Assembly: GCA_030148705.1 (NCBI GenBank)
Contig: JASBSY010000010.1
Location: 1-64,000, forward strand
Source of the DNA: Pukyongia sp.
GTDB lineage: Bacteria; Bacteroidota; Bacteroidia; Flavobacteriales; Flavobacteriaceae
DNA: 64,000 bases
Reading direction: 5' to 3'
A model generated the notes under the pieces. That model was given only the letters and a program-made list of their open reading frames with translations. It was not told the DNA's origin and did not search any database. Both the position numbers and the translations under genes were made by a program. Each line of letters begins with the position of its first letter. Positions within the stretch are counted from its first letter, which is position 1. Positions 1 to 8,532 of this stretch are shown here, one piece after another.

Positions 1-172
1 AAATCATTCAAACCTCAAAAAAATCTCAAGAGCTTTACTTAGTCTAGTTTATTCAATACAATTCCCCATCGTTTCCAATGGAAAATCATACGCTGTCAAT
101 TTCAATATCTCAATGAACTTATTTTCTTAAACTCAAAAAAAACAACGCAAAAAGATTAATCCGTTGTTTTTA
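1..172 (-). other. Probable leader of an rRNA operon lying left of the window
   Basis: No convincing ORF is present in 1-621. Read on the minus strand, the segment downstream of two stable-RNA promoters contains AGTTCATTGAGATATTGAAA (about 101-120), which resembles the conserved 16S leader element of Bacteroidota as I recall it. The 16S gene itself is not in the window, so the rRNA assignment is inference from the promoters plus the leader-like motif. Confidence 0.5.
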
Positions 173-179
173 GCGGGTG

Positions 180-208
180 CAAATATACAACTTTTTTTTA
201 ACCTACAA
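180..208 (-). promoter_or_regulatory. Stable-RNA promoter P2, leftward
   Basis: On the minus strand there is a -7 box TATATTTG (180-187), an 18-bp spacer and a -33 TTG (206-208). The GC-rich discriminator GCACCCGC follows directly. The 16-mer GTATATTTGCACCCGC is identical to the one before tRNA-Lys at 27588-27603, which supports a promoter for stable RNA. Confidence 0.75.
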
Positions 209-296
209 AGGTTTTAAAAATTAATTTCAAATAAATTCGAAACCTGCTATTTACACTCTTAATTTAAAGAACTTTTGTTGCTTGTTAAAGCGGGTG

Positions 297-326
297 CAAA
301 GATACACCCCATTTTATTATCCACAA
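297..326 (-). promoter_or_regulatory. Stable-RNA promoter P1, leftward
   Basis: On the minus strand there is a -7 box TATCTTTG (297-304), a 19-bp spacer and a -33 TTG (324-326), followed by the discriminator GCACCCGC. It lies 117 bp upstream of a near-identical promoter in the same direction, the usual tandem arrangement for an rRNA operon. Confidence 0.75.
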
Positions 327-571
327 GTATTAACGTAAATATTTTGCCAAATATTTTAGGTCTTTCTGCTAAGCGATTGAATACCCAAATATTAAGCCAA
401 TAACTTTTTTTTGCAGCTGTGTTACCTAAATATATAATGCTCCAAAAATAGAATCCCACAAAAATCGAATAATCCTCTCCATACCCCCCTGAAAAATACA
501 AATTCTATATACAGCATTCTAATCCCTGAAACCACTTATAAAATTATCCCCCATAAACTCCAATCAGCATA

Positions 572-602
572 TTGCGAAACGAAGAAAACAGTAGTATCTT
601 TG
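572..602 (+). promoter_or_regulatory. thrS promoter
   Basis: The -33 TTG is at 572-574, then a 20-bp spacer, then the -7 box TATCTTTG at 595-602. The expected transcript starts near 609, giving a leader of roughly a dozen bases before the ATG at 622. The short leader leaves no room for a thrS autoregulatory operator of the E. coli type. Confidence 0.7.
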
Positions 603-621
603 CCGCCTAAATCGAATTACT

Positions 622-2568
622 ATGATTGGAATCACGCTGCCGGACGGAAGTGTAAAACAGGTTGAATCGGGTACTACCCCTATGGATATAGCACGAAGCA
701 TCAGCGAAGGTCTGGCGCGTAATGTTATTTCCGCCTCCTTCAATAACCACAAAGTGGAGGCCACTACCCCACTTACCTCAGATGGTTCTCTCGTTTTACA
801 CACCTGGAATGACGATGAAGGCAAGCAAGCCTTCTGGCATTCCACAGCACATATAATGGCCCAGGCCCTGGAAGAACTCTATCCTGGAATTAAACTTACA
901 ATCGGCCCCGCCATCGATAATGGATTCTATTATGACGTGGATCTGGGATCGCATACTATTTCAGACAAGGATCTGCCCGCCATTGAGAATAAAATGATCG
1001 AAATAGCCCGGGGAAAACACGAATTTAAAATGAGGGAAGTAAGTAAATCGGAAGCCCTCGAATTCTATAAAAACCAAGACAACCAATACAAGGTTGAACT
1101 TATAGAGAACCTGGAAGACGGCAGCATTACCTTTTGCGACCACGATACATTTACCGATCTCTGTCGCGGTGGACATATCCCCAACACAGGAATAGTAAAA
1201 GCCGTAAAGCTGATGAGCATAGCAGGTGCTTACTGGAGAGGAGACGAAAACAACACCCAGCTTACACGAATCTACGGAATTTCTTTTCCGAAGCAAAAAG
1301 ACCTTACCGAATACCTCAACCTGCTCGAAGAAGCCAAAAAAAGAGACCATCGCAAACTGGGTAAAGAATTGGAACTATTTACATTTTCCAATCGCGTTGG
1401 CCAGGGACTTCCGCTTTGGCTGCCTAAAGGGGCAGCCCTGCGGGAAAGACTGGAGAATTTCCTAAAGAAGGCACAAAAGAAAGCCGGATACGAAATGGTA
1501 GCTACCCCGCATATTGGGCAAAAAGAATTATACGTAACCTCCGGGCATTATGCCAAATACGGGGAAGACAGTTTTCAGCCTATCAAAACCCCAAAAGCCG
1601 ATGAGGAATTTTTGCTGAAACCAATGAATTGCCCGCATCACTGCGAAATTTTCAACAGCAAACCTTGGTCCTATAAGGATCTCCCAAAACGGTATGCAGA
1701 ATTTGGAACCGTCTATCGCTATGAGCAAAGCGGTGAACTGCACGGACTTACCAGAGTTCGCGGATTTACCCAGGACGATGCCCATATTTATTGCACCCCC
1801 GAACAACTCGATCAGGAATTCAAAGACGTGATCGATCTTGTTCTCTATGTATTCGGCTCGCTTGGATTCGAGAATTTCAGTACCCAAGTATCGATACGCG
1901 ACCTCTCCAAACCGGAAAAATACATAGGCGATGTACGCACATGGGAACTTGCTGAAAAAGCAATTATAAGTGCCGCAGAAGATAAAAATCTAGACTACGT
2001 GGTTGTTGAAGGAGAAGCTGCCTTCTACGGACCAAAACTGGACTTTATGGTGAAGGACGCTCTGGGCAGAAGCTGGCAACTTGGAACTATACAGGTAGAC
2101 TATAATCTCCCTGAGCGATTCGACCTTCAGTACAAAGGAAGTGATAACGAAATGCACCGTCCCGTGATGATTCACCGTGCCCCTTTTGGGAGTATGGAAA
2201 GATTTATTGCTATATTACTGGAGCATACCGGTGGGAATTTCCCCCTTTGGCTCATGCCCGAACAGGTTAGCATACTGTCACTCAGTGAAAAATATGAAAA
2301 ATACGCTGAAAAAGTTTTAAATTTGCTTGAAAATGACGAAATTCGCGCCCTTGTAGATAACCGGAACGAAACCATTGGGAAGAAGATCCGGGAAGCCGAG
2401 CTTACGAAAGTGCCATATATGCTAATCGTAGGAGAACAAGAAGAAAAGGATGGTACGGTTTCTGTAAGAAAACACAGTGAAGGAGACATCGGCACAATGA
2501 CAGTCTCGGAATTTTCCGACATGATTCATGCGGAAATTCAAAAAGAAAGTGTCGAATTTAAAGTATAA
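622..2568 (+). CDS. thrS: Threonyl-tRNA synthetase
   Basis: A 648-residue class II synthetase that charges tRNA-Thr with threonine in the cytoplasm. An N-terminal TGS domain (about 1-60) is followed by the editing domain, whose zinc/editing histidines are visible as H73 and H77 ([10 protein letters not shown]) and in CRGGHIP. The catalytic core carries [10 protein letters not shown], motif 2 around [11 protein letters not shown] and motif 3 [12 protein letters not shown]. The C-terminal anticodon-binding domain contains [10 protein letters not shown]. Length is normal and all domains are intact. It is first in the conserved thrS-infC-rpmI-rplT run and has its own promoter close to the ATG. 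Confidence 0.98.
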   Translation: MIGITLPDGSVKQVESGTTPMDIARSISEGLARNVISASFNNHKVEATTPLTSDGSLVLHTWNDDEGKQAFWHSTAHIMAQALEELYPGIKLTIGPAIDNGFYYDVDLGSHTISDKDLPAIENKMIEIARGKHEFKMREVSKSEALEFYKNQDNQYKVELIENLEDGSITFCDHDTFTDLCRGGHIPNTGIVKAVKLMSIAGAYWRGDENNTQLTRIYGISFPKQKDLTEYLNLLEEAKKRDHRKLGKELELFTFSNRVGQGLPLWLPKGAALRERLENFLKKAQKKAGYEMVATPHIGQKELYVTSGHYAKYGEDSFQPIKTPKADEEFLLKPMNCPHHCEIFNSKPWSYKDLPKRYAEFGTVYRYEQSGELHGLTRVRGFTQDDAHIYCTPEQLDQEFKDVIDLVLYVFGSLGFENFSTQVSIRDLSKPEKYIGDVRTWELAEKAIISAAEDKNLDYVVVEGEAAFYGPKLDFMVKDALGRSWQLGTIQVDYNLPERFDLQYKGSDNEMHRPVMIHRAPFGSMERFIAILLEHTGGNFPLWLMPEQVSILSLSEKYEKYAEKVLNLLENDEIRALVDNRNETIGKKIREAELTKVPYMLIVGEQEEKDGTVSVRKHSEGDIGTMTVSEFSDMIHAEIQKESVEFKV

Positions 2569-2572
2569 CCAA

Positions 2573-2586
2573 TCCGCTTCGGCGGA
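2573..2586 (+). other. UUCG tetraloop hairpin between thrS and infC
   Basis: TCCGC-TTCG-GCGGA forms a 5-bp stem closed by the very stable UUCG loop, five bases after the thrS stop and 19 bases before the infC start. No T-run follows, so it is not a standard terminator. It could mark mRNA processing or help tune infC initiation; that role is inference. Confidence 0.5.
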
Positions 2587-2605
2587 CCATAAATAAATAT
2601 AAGCC

Positions 2606-3160
2606 ATAGCAATACGTAGAAAAAGAAGTAGAGGCCCGGCACGGGTGATTAAAGAAGACCAGCACAGGATTAACGAGAAGATTCGTGCGGAAGAAGTACG
2701 ATTGGTCGGGGATAATGTTGAAGTAGGTATTTACCCCAGACAAAAAGCATTGGAAATAGCAGCGGAACTGGGAACAGATCTGGTAGAGATTTCCCCTAAT
2801 GCGAAACCACCTGTTTGTAAGGTGATGGATTACAAAAAGTTCGTCTACGAGCAAAAGAAACGCGAAAAAGCGCTTAAAGCCAAGGCGACAAAAGTAGTGA
2901 TCAAAGAAATTCGGTTTGGTCCGAATACCGATGATCACGACTACGAGTTTAAGAAAAAACACGCCGAAAAGTTCTTAAAAGACGGAGCTAAATTAAAAGC
3001 ATATGTCTTTTTTAAAGGACGATCGATCATCTATAAAGACCAGGGTGAAATCTTATTGTTAAGACTGGCGCAGGAATTGGAAGACTACGGAAAGGTAGAA
3101 CAAATGCCACGACTGGAAGGGAAGCGAATGACGATGTTTATCGCACCCAAGAAAAAGTAA
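2606..3160 (+). CDS. infC: Translation initiation factor IF-3, probable AUA start
   Basis: IF-3 binds the 30S subunit and rejects initiation at non-AUG codons. The reading frame is open back to a TAA at 2600. The only candidates for the family's basic N-terminus are ATA at 2606 or ATA at 2612, giving [20 protein letters not shown]. Starting at the first ordinary codon, GTG 2645, would drop 13 residues of conserved N-terminus. Bacterial infC genes commonly use AUU or a similar codon as an autoregulatory start, so I place it at 2606 (184 aa). The IF-3 core follows: [19 protein letters not shown] and [11 protein letters not shown]. Confidence 0.9.
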   Translation: MAIRRKRSRGPARVIKEDQHRINEKIRAEEVRLVGDNVEVGIYPRQKALEIAAELGTDLVEISPNAKPPVCKVMDYKKFVYEQKKREKALKAKATKVVIKEIRFGPNTDDHDYEFKKKHAEKFLKDGAKLKAYVFFKGRSIIYKDQGEILLLRLAQELEDYGKVEQMPRLEGKRMTMFIAPKKK

Positions 3161-3254
3161 ATTGAATTAATCTCCCTTAAAGGAGCCATTATAAAAAGAA
3201 GTCCGATGAATAAACCCTGAGGACGATGCGAAATAATTATTAAAAAAAGGAAAC

Positions 3255-3452
3255 ATGCCTAAACAAAAGACAAAATCCAGTGCAAAAAAGCGATTTAAGC
3301 TAACAGGCACAGGTAAGATAAAAAGAAAGCATGCGTTTAAGAGTCATATCTTAACTAAGAAATCGAAGAAACGCAAGCTTGCATTGACCCATGACACTGT
3401 GGTGCATCCGGCCGATGAAGACAATGTTAAACAAATGCTTCGTTTGAAGTAA
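3255..3452 (+). CDS. rpmI: 50S ribosomal protein L35
   Basis: A 65-residue, strongly basic protein of the large ribosomal subunit. It begins [20 protein letters not shown] and continues [19 protein letters not shown], both typical of L35. It lies between infC and rplT in the order conserved across bacteria. The 94-base gap after infC holds no ORF; I looked for an L20/L35 leader fold there and saw no clear one. Confidence 0.97.
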   Translation: MPKQKTKSSAKKRFKLTGTGKIKRKHAFKSHILTKKSKKRKLALTHDTVVHPADEDNVKQMLRLK

Positions 3453-3559
3453 CCGTTTAACCGGTTAACCTATTAAATAACCCTGGAGTATGGCCGCTCA
3501 GATTGTTTGAGCGTAAAGTGTAAATAAAACGACCGCCTGCTACAAAAATGTAAACAAAT

Positions 3560-3904
3560 ATGCCAAGATCAGTAAATTCAGTTGCTTCCAGAGCCAGAAG
3601 AAAAAAGGTAATGAAGCACGCCAAAGGATACTTTGGAAGACGTAAAAATGTATGGACAGTTGCCAAGAATGCCGTGGAAAAAGCCATGTTGTATTCATAC
3701 CGCGACCGCCGTGCCAAGAAAAGAACATTCAGATCCCTGTGGATCACCCGTATTAACGCGGGAGCTCGTGAGCATGGAATGTCTTATTCTCAATTCATGG
3801 GTAAACTTAAAGCCAATAATATCGAATTGAACCGAAAAGTTCTTGCCGACCTGGCTATGAACCACCCGGAGGCCTTTAAAGCCGTTGTGGATAGTTTAAA
3901 ATAA
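3560..3904 (+). CDS. rplT: 50S ribosomal protein L20
   Basis: A 114-residue basic protein needed early in 50S assembly, which in many bacteria also represses its own operon. It starts [19 protein letters not shown] and carries the family features [12 protein letters not shown] and [20 protein letters not shown]. Length is normal. It closes the thrS-infC-rpmI-rplT run and is followed by a good intrinsic terminator. Confidence 0.98.
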   Translation: MPRSVNSVASRARRKKVMKHAKGYFGRRKNVWTVAKNAVEKAMLYSYRDRRAKKRTFRSLWITRINAGAREHGMSYSQFMGKLKANNIELNRKVLADLAMNHPEAFKAVVDSLK

Positions 3905-3929
3905 GACAAAAACCTATTATTTCGCATAA

Positions 3930-3952
3930 GCCCGCTCCAAGCGGGCTTTTTT
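3930..3952 (+). terminator. Intrinsic terminator after rplT
   Basis: GCCCGC-TCCAA-GCGGGC forms a 6-bp GC stem with a 5-base loop, followed by six T. It lies 25 bases after the rplT stop and ends the translation operon. Confidence 0.9.
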
Positions 3953-4017
3953 ATTGAATATTAATTAGCAGGGACAACCTGGTTTAAAATTTGTAATTTA
4001 GTACAAAGTCTCGCCCT

Positions 4018-4956
4018 GTGATCAAGCGAATTACACTTGCGATCTCCTTAATATCGCTGTGCCAAACCATGCCGGCACAGATACACCAAAACTACTTCTC
4101 CGGCAGTGATGGCACCCGAGTTTATTTACCACTTGGAAAGGTTTCCTTTGCCGACTCGGTAGTTAGTTTTAAACTGGGCTATCCCCGGCCTCAAATGCAT
4201 CTCAGGGATAGCACTCAGTCCCTGCACGAACCAAATTACCAGAGTTACAGCAGCCCGGATTTTGTCTCCCTTGGATGTAAAGGGGATCTTATTTTAAAGT
4301 TTACCGATAACGGGTTTATGAATCTTAAAGGAGACGATATGTATGTCTTCGAAGTAGGACCCTCGAGAGAACGAACCCTTGTGGAAATTAGTACCGACGG
4401 GAATAAATGGTATGCTGCAGGTACAACCGAGGGCGGCACTTCACGTATTGACTTCGCCGACAGGAATATCGATTCGACCATGGTTTTCTACTATGTAAAA
4501 CTTCGTGATCTTAAGGATGAATGTGCCGGAAAAAGTGCGGGGGCCGATATAGATGCGGTAGCCGCCGTAAACAGTGTTGTAAAATTAACCGTGGGGGCAG
4601 ATGTACTTTTCGATGTGGACCAGTTTAGATTAAAGGAAACTGCCGATGCAACCCTCGATACACTCGCTTCCAACATACGTCGAATAGGCAGGTCGACTAT
4701 TCTTGTAGAAGGACATACAGACAGTGATGCATCGGAAGAATACAACCTGAAATTATCTGAAAATCGCTGCTATTCGGTGGTCGACAGGCTTCGTGCTCTG
4801 CTTGGATACGAATCGGGTTATAATTATAAGATCAAAGCCTATGGCGAACAGCAACCCAAGGTTAGTAATGACAGCCCAGAAAACAAACAAATAAACCGTC
4901 GGGTGGAAATTACCATTCTTCCTCCTGAAGATTTTTACGCTTCCTTAAGGCAATAA
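4018..4956 (+). CDS. OmpA-family C-terminal domain protein, exported
   Basis: A 312-residue exported protein with a GTG start and a signal peptide (MIKRITLAISLISLCQTMPA). The middle part resembles a discoidin/sugar-binding-like beta domain (DMYVFEVGPSRERTLVEIS), though I cannot name it firmly. The C-terminal 110 residues are an OmpA/MotB peptidoglycan-binding domain: DVLFDVDQFRLK, then ILVEGHTDSD, LSENRCYSVVDRL and NRRVEI. It probably links an outer-membrane or periplasmic assembly to peptidoglycan. It stands alone between the rplT terminator and a convergent gene whose stop is 2 bases away. Confidence 0.8.
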   Translation: MIKRITLAISLISLCQTMPAQIHQNYFSGSDGTRVYLPLGKVSFADSVVSFKLGYPRPQMHLRDSTQSLHEPNYQSYSSPDFVSLGCKGDLILKFTDNGFMNLKGDDMYVFEVGPSRERTLVEISTDGNKWYAAGTTEGGTSRIDFADRNIDSTMVFYYVKLRDLKDECAGKSAGADIDAVAAVNSVVKLTVGADVLFDVDQFRLKETADATLDTLASNIRRIGRSTILVEGHTDSDASEEYNLKLSENRCYSVVDRLRALLGYESGYNYKIKAYGEQQPKVSNDSPENKQINRRVEITILPPEDFYASLRQ

Positions 4957-4957
4957 A

Positions 4958-6220
4958 TCAGGTTTTCTGTTTTTTCTTTTTGGCTGCGGGAAATAATACG
5001 TTGTTCAGAATAAGACGGTACCCGGGGGAAGTTGGATGCAACGCTAATTCGGTTTTAGCATCCCCTACCCTGTGCTGATAGTCTTCGGGATCATGACCCC
5101 CGTAAAAGGTGAAGAATCCCTTACCTTTAACTCCGTGAATATAACGTGCTTCACCGTTGGTCTTATTCTCACCCATAATCAATACATTCGATTTTACCGT
5201 ACTGCGCCGGTAGGAAGTGGTCTGCCCCATAAAGCCTTTAACGAGCGAAGTATGGTTTTGTACCAGCATACAGGGAATAGGATCCCATTTGGCCGAATAA
5301 TCCATCAATGAAAAATAATCCGTCTCCTTAATAATCCTTCGGTCCTGAGTCATATCTATTGAAGAGAATTCATATACCATAGGACTTCTTTCAAGGATAA
5401 AATCCTTAAAAGCAAAAGTCTTGTTATAATCGATTTTACTTTGATAACCCGGTTCACTGGGATCACCGTCGAACATAGGTTCGCAGATATCTACGCCTTC
5501 AGCGGCCAGGGCTATGTCGAAACTGTCTGTCGCACTGCACATGGCAAACATAAATCCACCTCCTATAACATAGTCCCGTATCTTCAGAGCTACATCCCTC
5601 TTAGCTTCGGAAACCTTGCTATAGCCTAATTTGGTCGCCAGTTCTTCTGCTTTGCGTTTTTCTTCTATATACCAGGGTGCCGATCGGTAGGCCCGATAAA
5701 ACTTGCCGTACTGACCGGTAAAATCTTCGTGGTGAAGGTGAAGCCAATCGTATAATAGCAACTGGTCCTGCAATACTTCCTCATCATAAATCACAGTATA
5801 TGGAATCTCCGCATAGGTAAGCACCATAGTCACGGCATCATCCCAGGGTTGATTGCCTTTAGGCGAATATACTGCTATCCGCGGCGCTTTTTCCAGCACT
5901 ACCGCCTCCATATTCTGACTGGGACTGCTTATCAGCTCCAGGATCTCTTCGGCCTTAGAATCGGAAATGATTTCAAATGAAACTCCCCTGATTTGGCATT
6001 CTTTTTTAATCTCTTCAACATCGGGTAACAGGAAAGACCCGCCGCGATAATTGAGCAACCATTTTACTTTCTGCTGGCGTTCCAAAGTCCAGTAGGTTAT
6101 ACCATAAGCCTTTAAATGTTCTTTCTGGCCTTCGGCATCCATGGGGATAAGGATGTAGGAAGCATTAGCCTGAAATGCAAAAAAGAACAGGAATAAAATC
6201 GATAAGAATTTCGTCATCAT
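4958..6220 (-). CDS. Secreted Bacteroidota protein of unknown function (often labelled 'asparagine synthetase B')
   Basis: A 420-residue protein with a signal peptide (MMTKFLSILFLFFFAFQANA). I recall close homologues throughout Flavobacteriia being named 'asparagine synthetase B', but I see none of the AsnB landmarks: no N-terminal catalytic Cys after Met and no SGGxDS PPi loop. The middle of the protein (RIAVYSPKG, YDWLHLHHEDFTG, IGGGFMFAMCSATDSF) looks like a class-I glutamine-amidotransferase/ThuA-type Rossmann fold, with FTFYGGHDPEDYQ further on. It is divergent from the multiheme redox cluster (136-base gap), so it could share regulation. Real function unknown. Confidence 0.7.
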   Translation of the reverse strand: MMTKFLSILFLFFFAFQANASYILIPMDAEGQKEHLKAYGITYWTLERQQKVKWLLNYRGGSFLLPDVEEIKKECQIRGVSFEIISDSKAEEILELISSPSQNMEAVVLEKAPRIAVYSPKGNQPWDDAVTMVLTYAEIPYTVIYDEEVLQDQLLLYDWLHLHHEDFTGQYGKFYRAYRSAPWYIEEKRKAEELATKLGYSKVSEAKRDVALKIRDYVIGGGFMFAMCSATDSFDIALAAEGVDICEPMFDGDPSEPGYQSKIDYNKTFAFKDFILERSPMVYEFSSIDMTQDRRIIKETDYFSLMDYSAKWDPIPCMLVQNHTSLVKGFMGQTTSYRRSTVKSNVLIMGENKTNGEARYIHGVKGKGFFTFYGGHDPEDYQHRVGDAKTELALHPTSPGYRLILNNVLFPAAKKKKQKT

Positions 6221-6356
6221 GTAAATATAACGACAAATTTTAAGCCAAATTTTAATGATTGGACTAATTCTAAAATAATGGTAGGGAATAATCCGTTCAA
6301 GCTGTTATAACCATGAATAAATTATTATTTTAAGCCCATTATATAAATAATCCACA

Positions 6357-7178
6357 TTGAACAAATTAACACACACAGCTTATATCTGGTCCATGGCTCT
6401 CATAGTGATCCTTGTAACCTTCTATCTGGCTTATACAGGCTATTCATATTATTCCACGCCACTTGAGGAACGATTTTATCACCCCAGACACGATTGGTTT
6501 AAACCCAGCGGCCTATTTGGCCAGGGCCTGGGTGTGATAGGTACATTTTTAATCTTTTTCGGGGTTTCCATATACATACTGCATAAACGGTATAATATTC
6601 TTGGGAAATGGGTCCGACTAAAATACCTGCTCGAATTCCATATCTTTCTCTGTAGTCTGGGACCGGTATTGATATTGTTCCATACCGCTTTTAAATTTGG
6701 GGGAATTGTTTCAATAGCCTTCTGGAGCATGGTGGCCGTAGTGGCCAGTGGCGTACTTGGTCGGTTTATCTACTTGCAGATTCCCCGCACCATAGAGGGA
6801 CGCGCTTTAAGCCTTGAAGAAGTGAAGAATTCCCAACTCGATATCGAATCGGTTCTTACCGAAAAGTATGAACTGTCCCCCAATACCATTGCGGTATTCA
6901 ATAACTTTACCGGAACAGACACCACTGCCAAACCATCTTATAAGGATTTGAGAAAAGCGCTCAGCACTGAACAGATCAGCCGAAAGGAACAAAAATCGAT
7001 CCTTCATATGCTTCGGAAAGAGCGTTCCCTTTCCAGGAAAATAGGAAGACTGGAAAAAATGAAAAAATTATTTCGATACTGGCATGTGGCCCATATGCCG
7101 TTTGCACTTATAATGCTTGTGATAGTGGTAGTTCATGTGGTGGTGGCATTTACTTTTGGTTACAGATGGATTTTTTAA
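6357..7178 (+). CDS. Polytopic b-type-cytochrome-like membrane protein
   Basis: A 273-residue inner-membrane protein starting at TTG 6357; a stop in frame at 6348 excludes anything longer, and ATG 6393 is the alternative. About five hydrophobic segments are visible (near residues 13-33, 52-75, 95-112, 116-140 and 240-268). Candidate heme-b histidines lie in or beside helices: EFHIFLCSLG, ILFHTAFKFGG, RYWHVAHMPF and VVVHVVVAF. A charged cytoplasmic loop (about 150-235) separates the last helix. It is the first gene of the redox cluster and overlaps the next start by one base (TAATG). Inferred role: pass electrons across the inner membrane between the Fe-S/FAD protein and the multiheme cytochromes. 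Confidence 0.75.
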   Translation: MNKLTHTAYIWSMALIVILVTFYLAYTGYSYYSTPLEERFYHPRHDWFKPSGLFGQGLGVIGTFLIFFGVSIYILHKRYNILGKWVRLKYLLEFHIFLCSLGPVLILFHTAFKFGGIVSIAFWSMVAVVASGVLGRFIYLQIPRTIEGRALSLEEVKNSQLDIESVLTEKYELSPNTIAVFNNFTGTDTTAKPSYKDLRKALSTEQISRKEQKSILHMLRKERSLSRKIGRLEKMKKLFRYWHVAHMPFALIMLVIVVVHVVVAFTFGYRWIF

Positions 7179-8524
7179 TGAGCGATATTTTCTTAGAACA
7201 GTTAATAACCTACGGAACGGTCTTCCTCTTCTGTGCCCTTATCATTTTCTTCTACATTCGGAAAAAGAACAAGGCTACAAAAATAACCCAGAAAAAGGTA
7301 GAGATCGCCAAGGAAGAAGGGTTACATGAACCTGTTTCCCTTCATCCGTATATAGATCCCAATGTCTGTATTGGAAGTGGAGCCTGTATAAAGGCCTGTC
7401 CTGAAAAAGATATTCTCGGAATGGTCGACGGACAGGCGTCGGTTATTAATGCCTCGAATTGCGTGGGGCATGGCGCCTGTTTTCATGCCTGTCCGGTTGA
7501 AGCCATAACTCTCCGGATCGGTACTGAAAGCCGCGGGGTGGATCTCCCTCATGTAAACCAGAATTTTGAAACGAACATGAAAGGAATATACATTGCCGGA
7601 GAACTGGGCGGAATGGGGCTCATAAAGAATTCGGTGGAGCAGGGACAACAGGCCATAGACAGTATCGTAAAGGCTAAAAAGCCAAATCCGAAGAATTTAA
7701 CCGATGTGATCATCATCGGAGCCGGCCCTGCAGGGATTTCGGCTACCCTTGCTGCAAAGAAACACAAATTATCCAGTCTTACCCTCGAACAGGATTCTCT
7801 TGGAGGCACCGTGTTCACCTTTCCCCGCTCTAAGGTAGTAATGACGTCTCCCATGAATTTACCGCTACACGGTAAGGTAAAATTGTACGACACTTCCAAA
7901 AAGGAATTACTTGAGTTATGGCAAAAGGTGATCGCAGAACACGACATAGAGATCCGCGAAAATGTAAAAGTGGAGAATGTGATTCCACAAGAAGACGGGT
8001 CATTTAAAATCCAAACAGCAACCGGAGACGAACATCTTGCCAATAACGTACTTATCGCTATAGGCCGCAGGGGGAGTCCCAGAAAACTTGGAATCCCGGG
8101 TGAAGATTCAGAAAAGGTGGCTTACAGAATGCTCGAACCTGAATTAATCGAAGACAAGGACATTATCGTGGTGGGAGGTGGTGATTCGGCCATGGAAGCC
8201 GCCATGCTGATGATGGACAAGAACCGGGTAAAGATCCTGGTACGAAGTGATTCCTTTACCCGATCGAAGCCAAAAAACAGGGAAAATATCCACAAAGCCG
8301 CCGAGGAAGGAAAACTGGAAATCGTTTTTAACTCAAGTTTAAAATCCATTAGTAAAGAAAATTGTATTTTTCAGATAACCGACGAGGATGAAAACGAAAA
8401 AGAGTTTGAAGTTAAAAACGACCTGGTCTATATTTTTGCCGGAGGACTTTTGCCTACGGCCTTTCTGGAACGCGCCGGAGTGGAAATTACCAAGCGTTTC
8501 GGTTATATAATGAAAAAACATTAA
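7178..8524 (+). CDS. Membrane-anchored ferredoxin/FAD-NAD(P) oxidoreductase (TrxR-like, no CxxC)
   Basis: About 448 residues. I chose ATG 7178 because it overlaps the preceding stop (TAATG); ATG 7166 in frame adds four residues. One N-terminal membrane helix (about 9-27) is followed by a basic stretch, placing the rest in the cytoplasm. Next comes a two-cluster ferredoxin region, CIGSGACIKACP and CVGHGACFHACP, in which the second Cys of each cluster is Ser or His. A pyridine-nucleotide reductase follows with the FAD motif IIIGAGPAGIS and the NAD(P) motif IVVGGGDSAMEAA. The CxxC of thioredoxin reductases is replaced by RMLE, so it is not a disulfide reductase. It probably feeds electrons from NAD(P)H to the membrane cytochrome encoded just upstream. 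Confidence 0.85.
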   Translation: MSDIFLEQLITYGTVFLFCALIIFFYIRKKNKATKITQKKVEIAKEEGLHEPVSLHPYIDPNVCIGSGACIKACPEKDILGMVDGQASVINASNCVGHGACFHACPVEAITLRIGTESRGVDLPHVNQNFETNMKGIYIAGELGGMGLIKNSVEQGQQAIDSIVKAKKPNPKNLTDVIIIGAGPAGISATLAAKKHKLSSLTLEQDSLGGTVFTFPRSKVVMTSPMNLPLHGKVKLYDTSKKELLELWQKVIAEHDIEIRENVKVENVIPQEDGSFKIQTATGDEHLANNVLIAIGRRGSPRKLGIPGEDSEKVAYRMLEPELIEDKDIIVVGGGDSAMEAAMLMMDKNRVKILVRSDSFTRSKPKNRENIHKAAEEGKLEIVFNSSLKSISKENCIFQITDEDENEKEFEVKNDLVYIFAGGLLPTAFLERAGVEITKRFGYIMKKH

Positions 8525-8532
8525 ACAGCTGT

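Noticed and set aside
259-501. Short minus-strand open frame before thrS
   Set aside because: It spans the stable-RNA promoter and lacks any family feature; very AT-rich region.
3161-3254. L35/L20 autoregulatory leader
   Set aside because: Only weak short stems are visible; nothing resembling the known leader folds.
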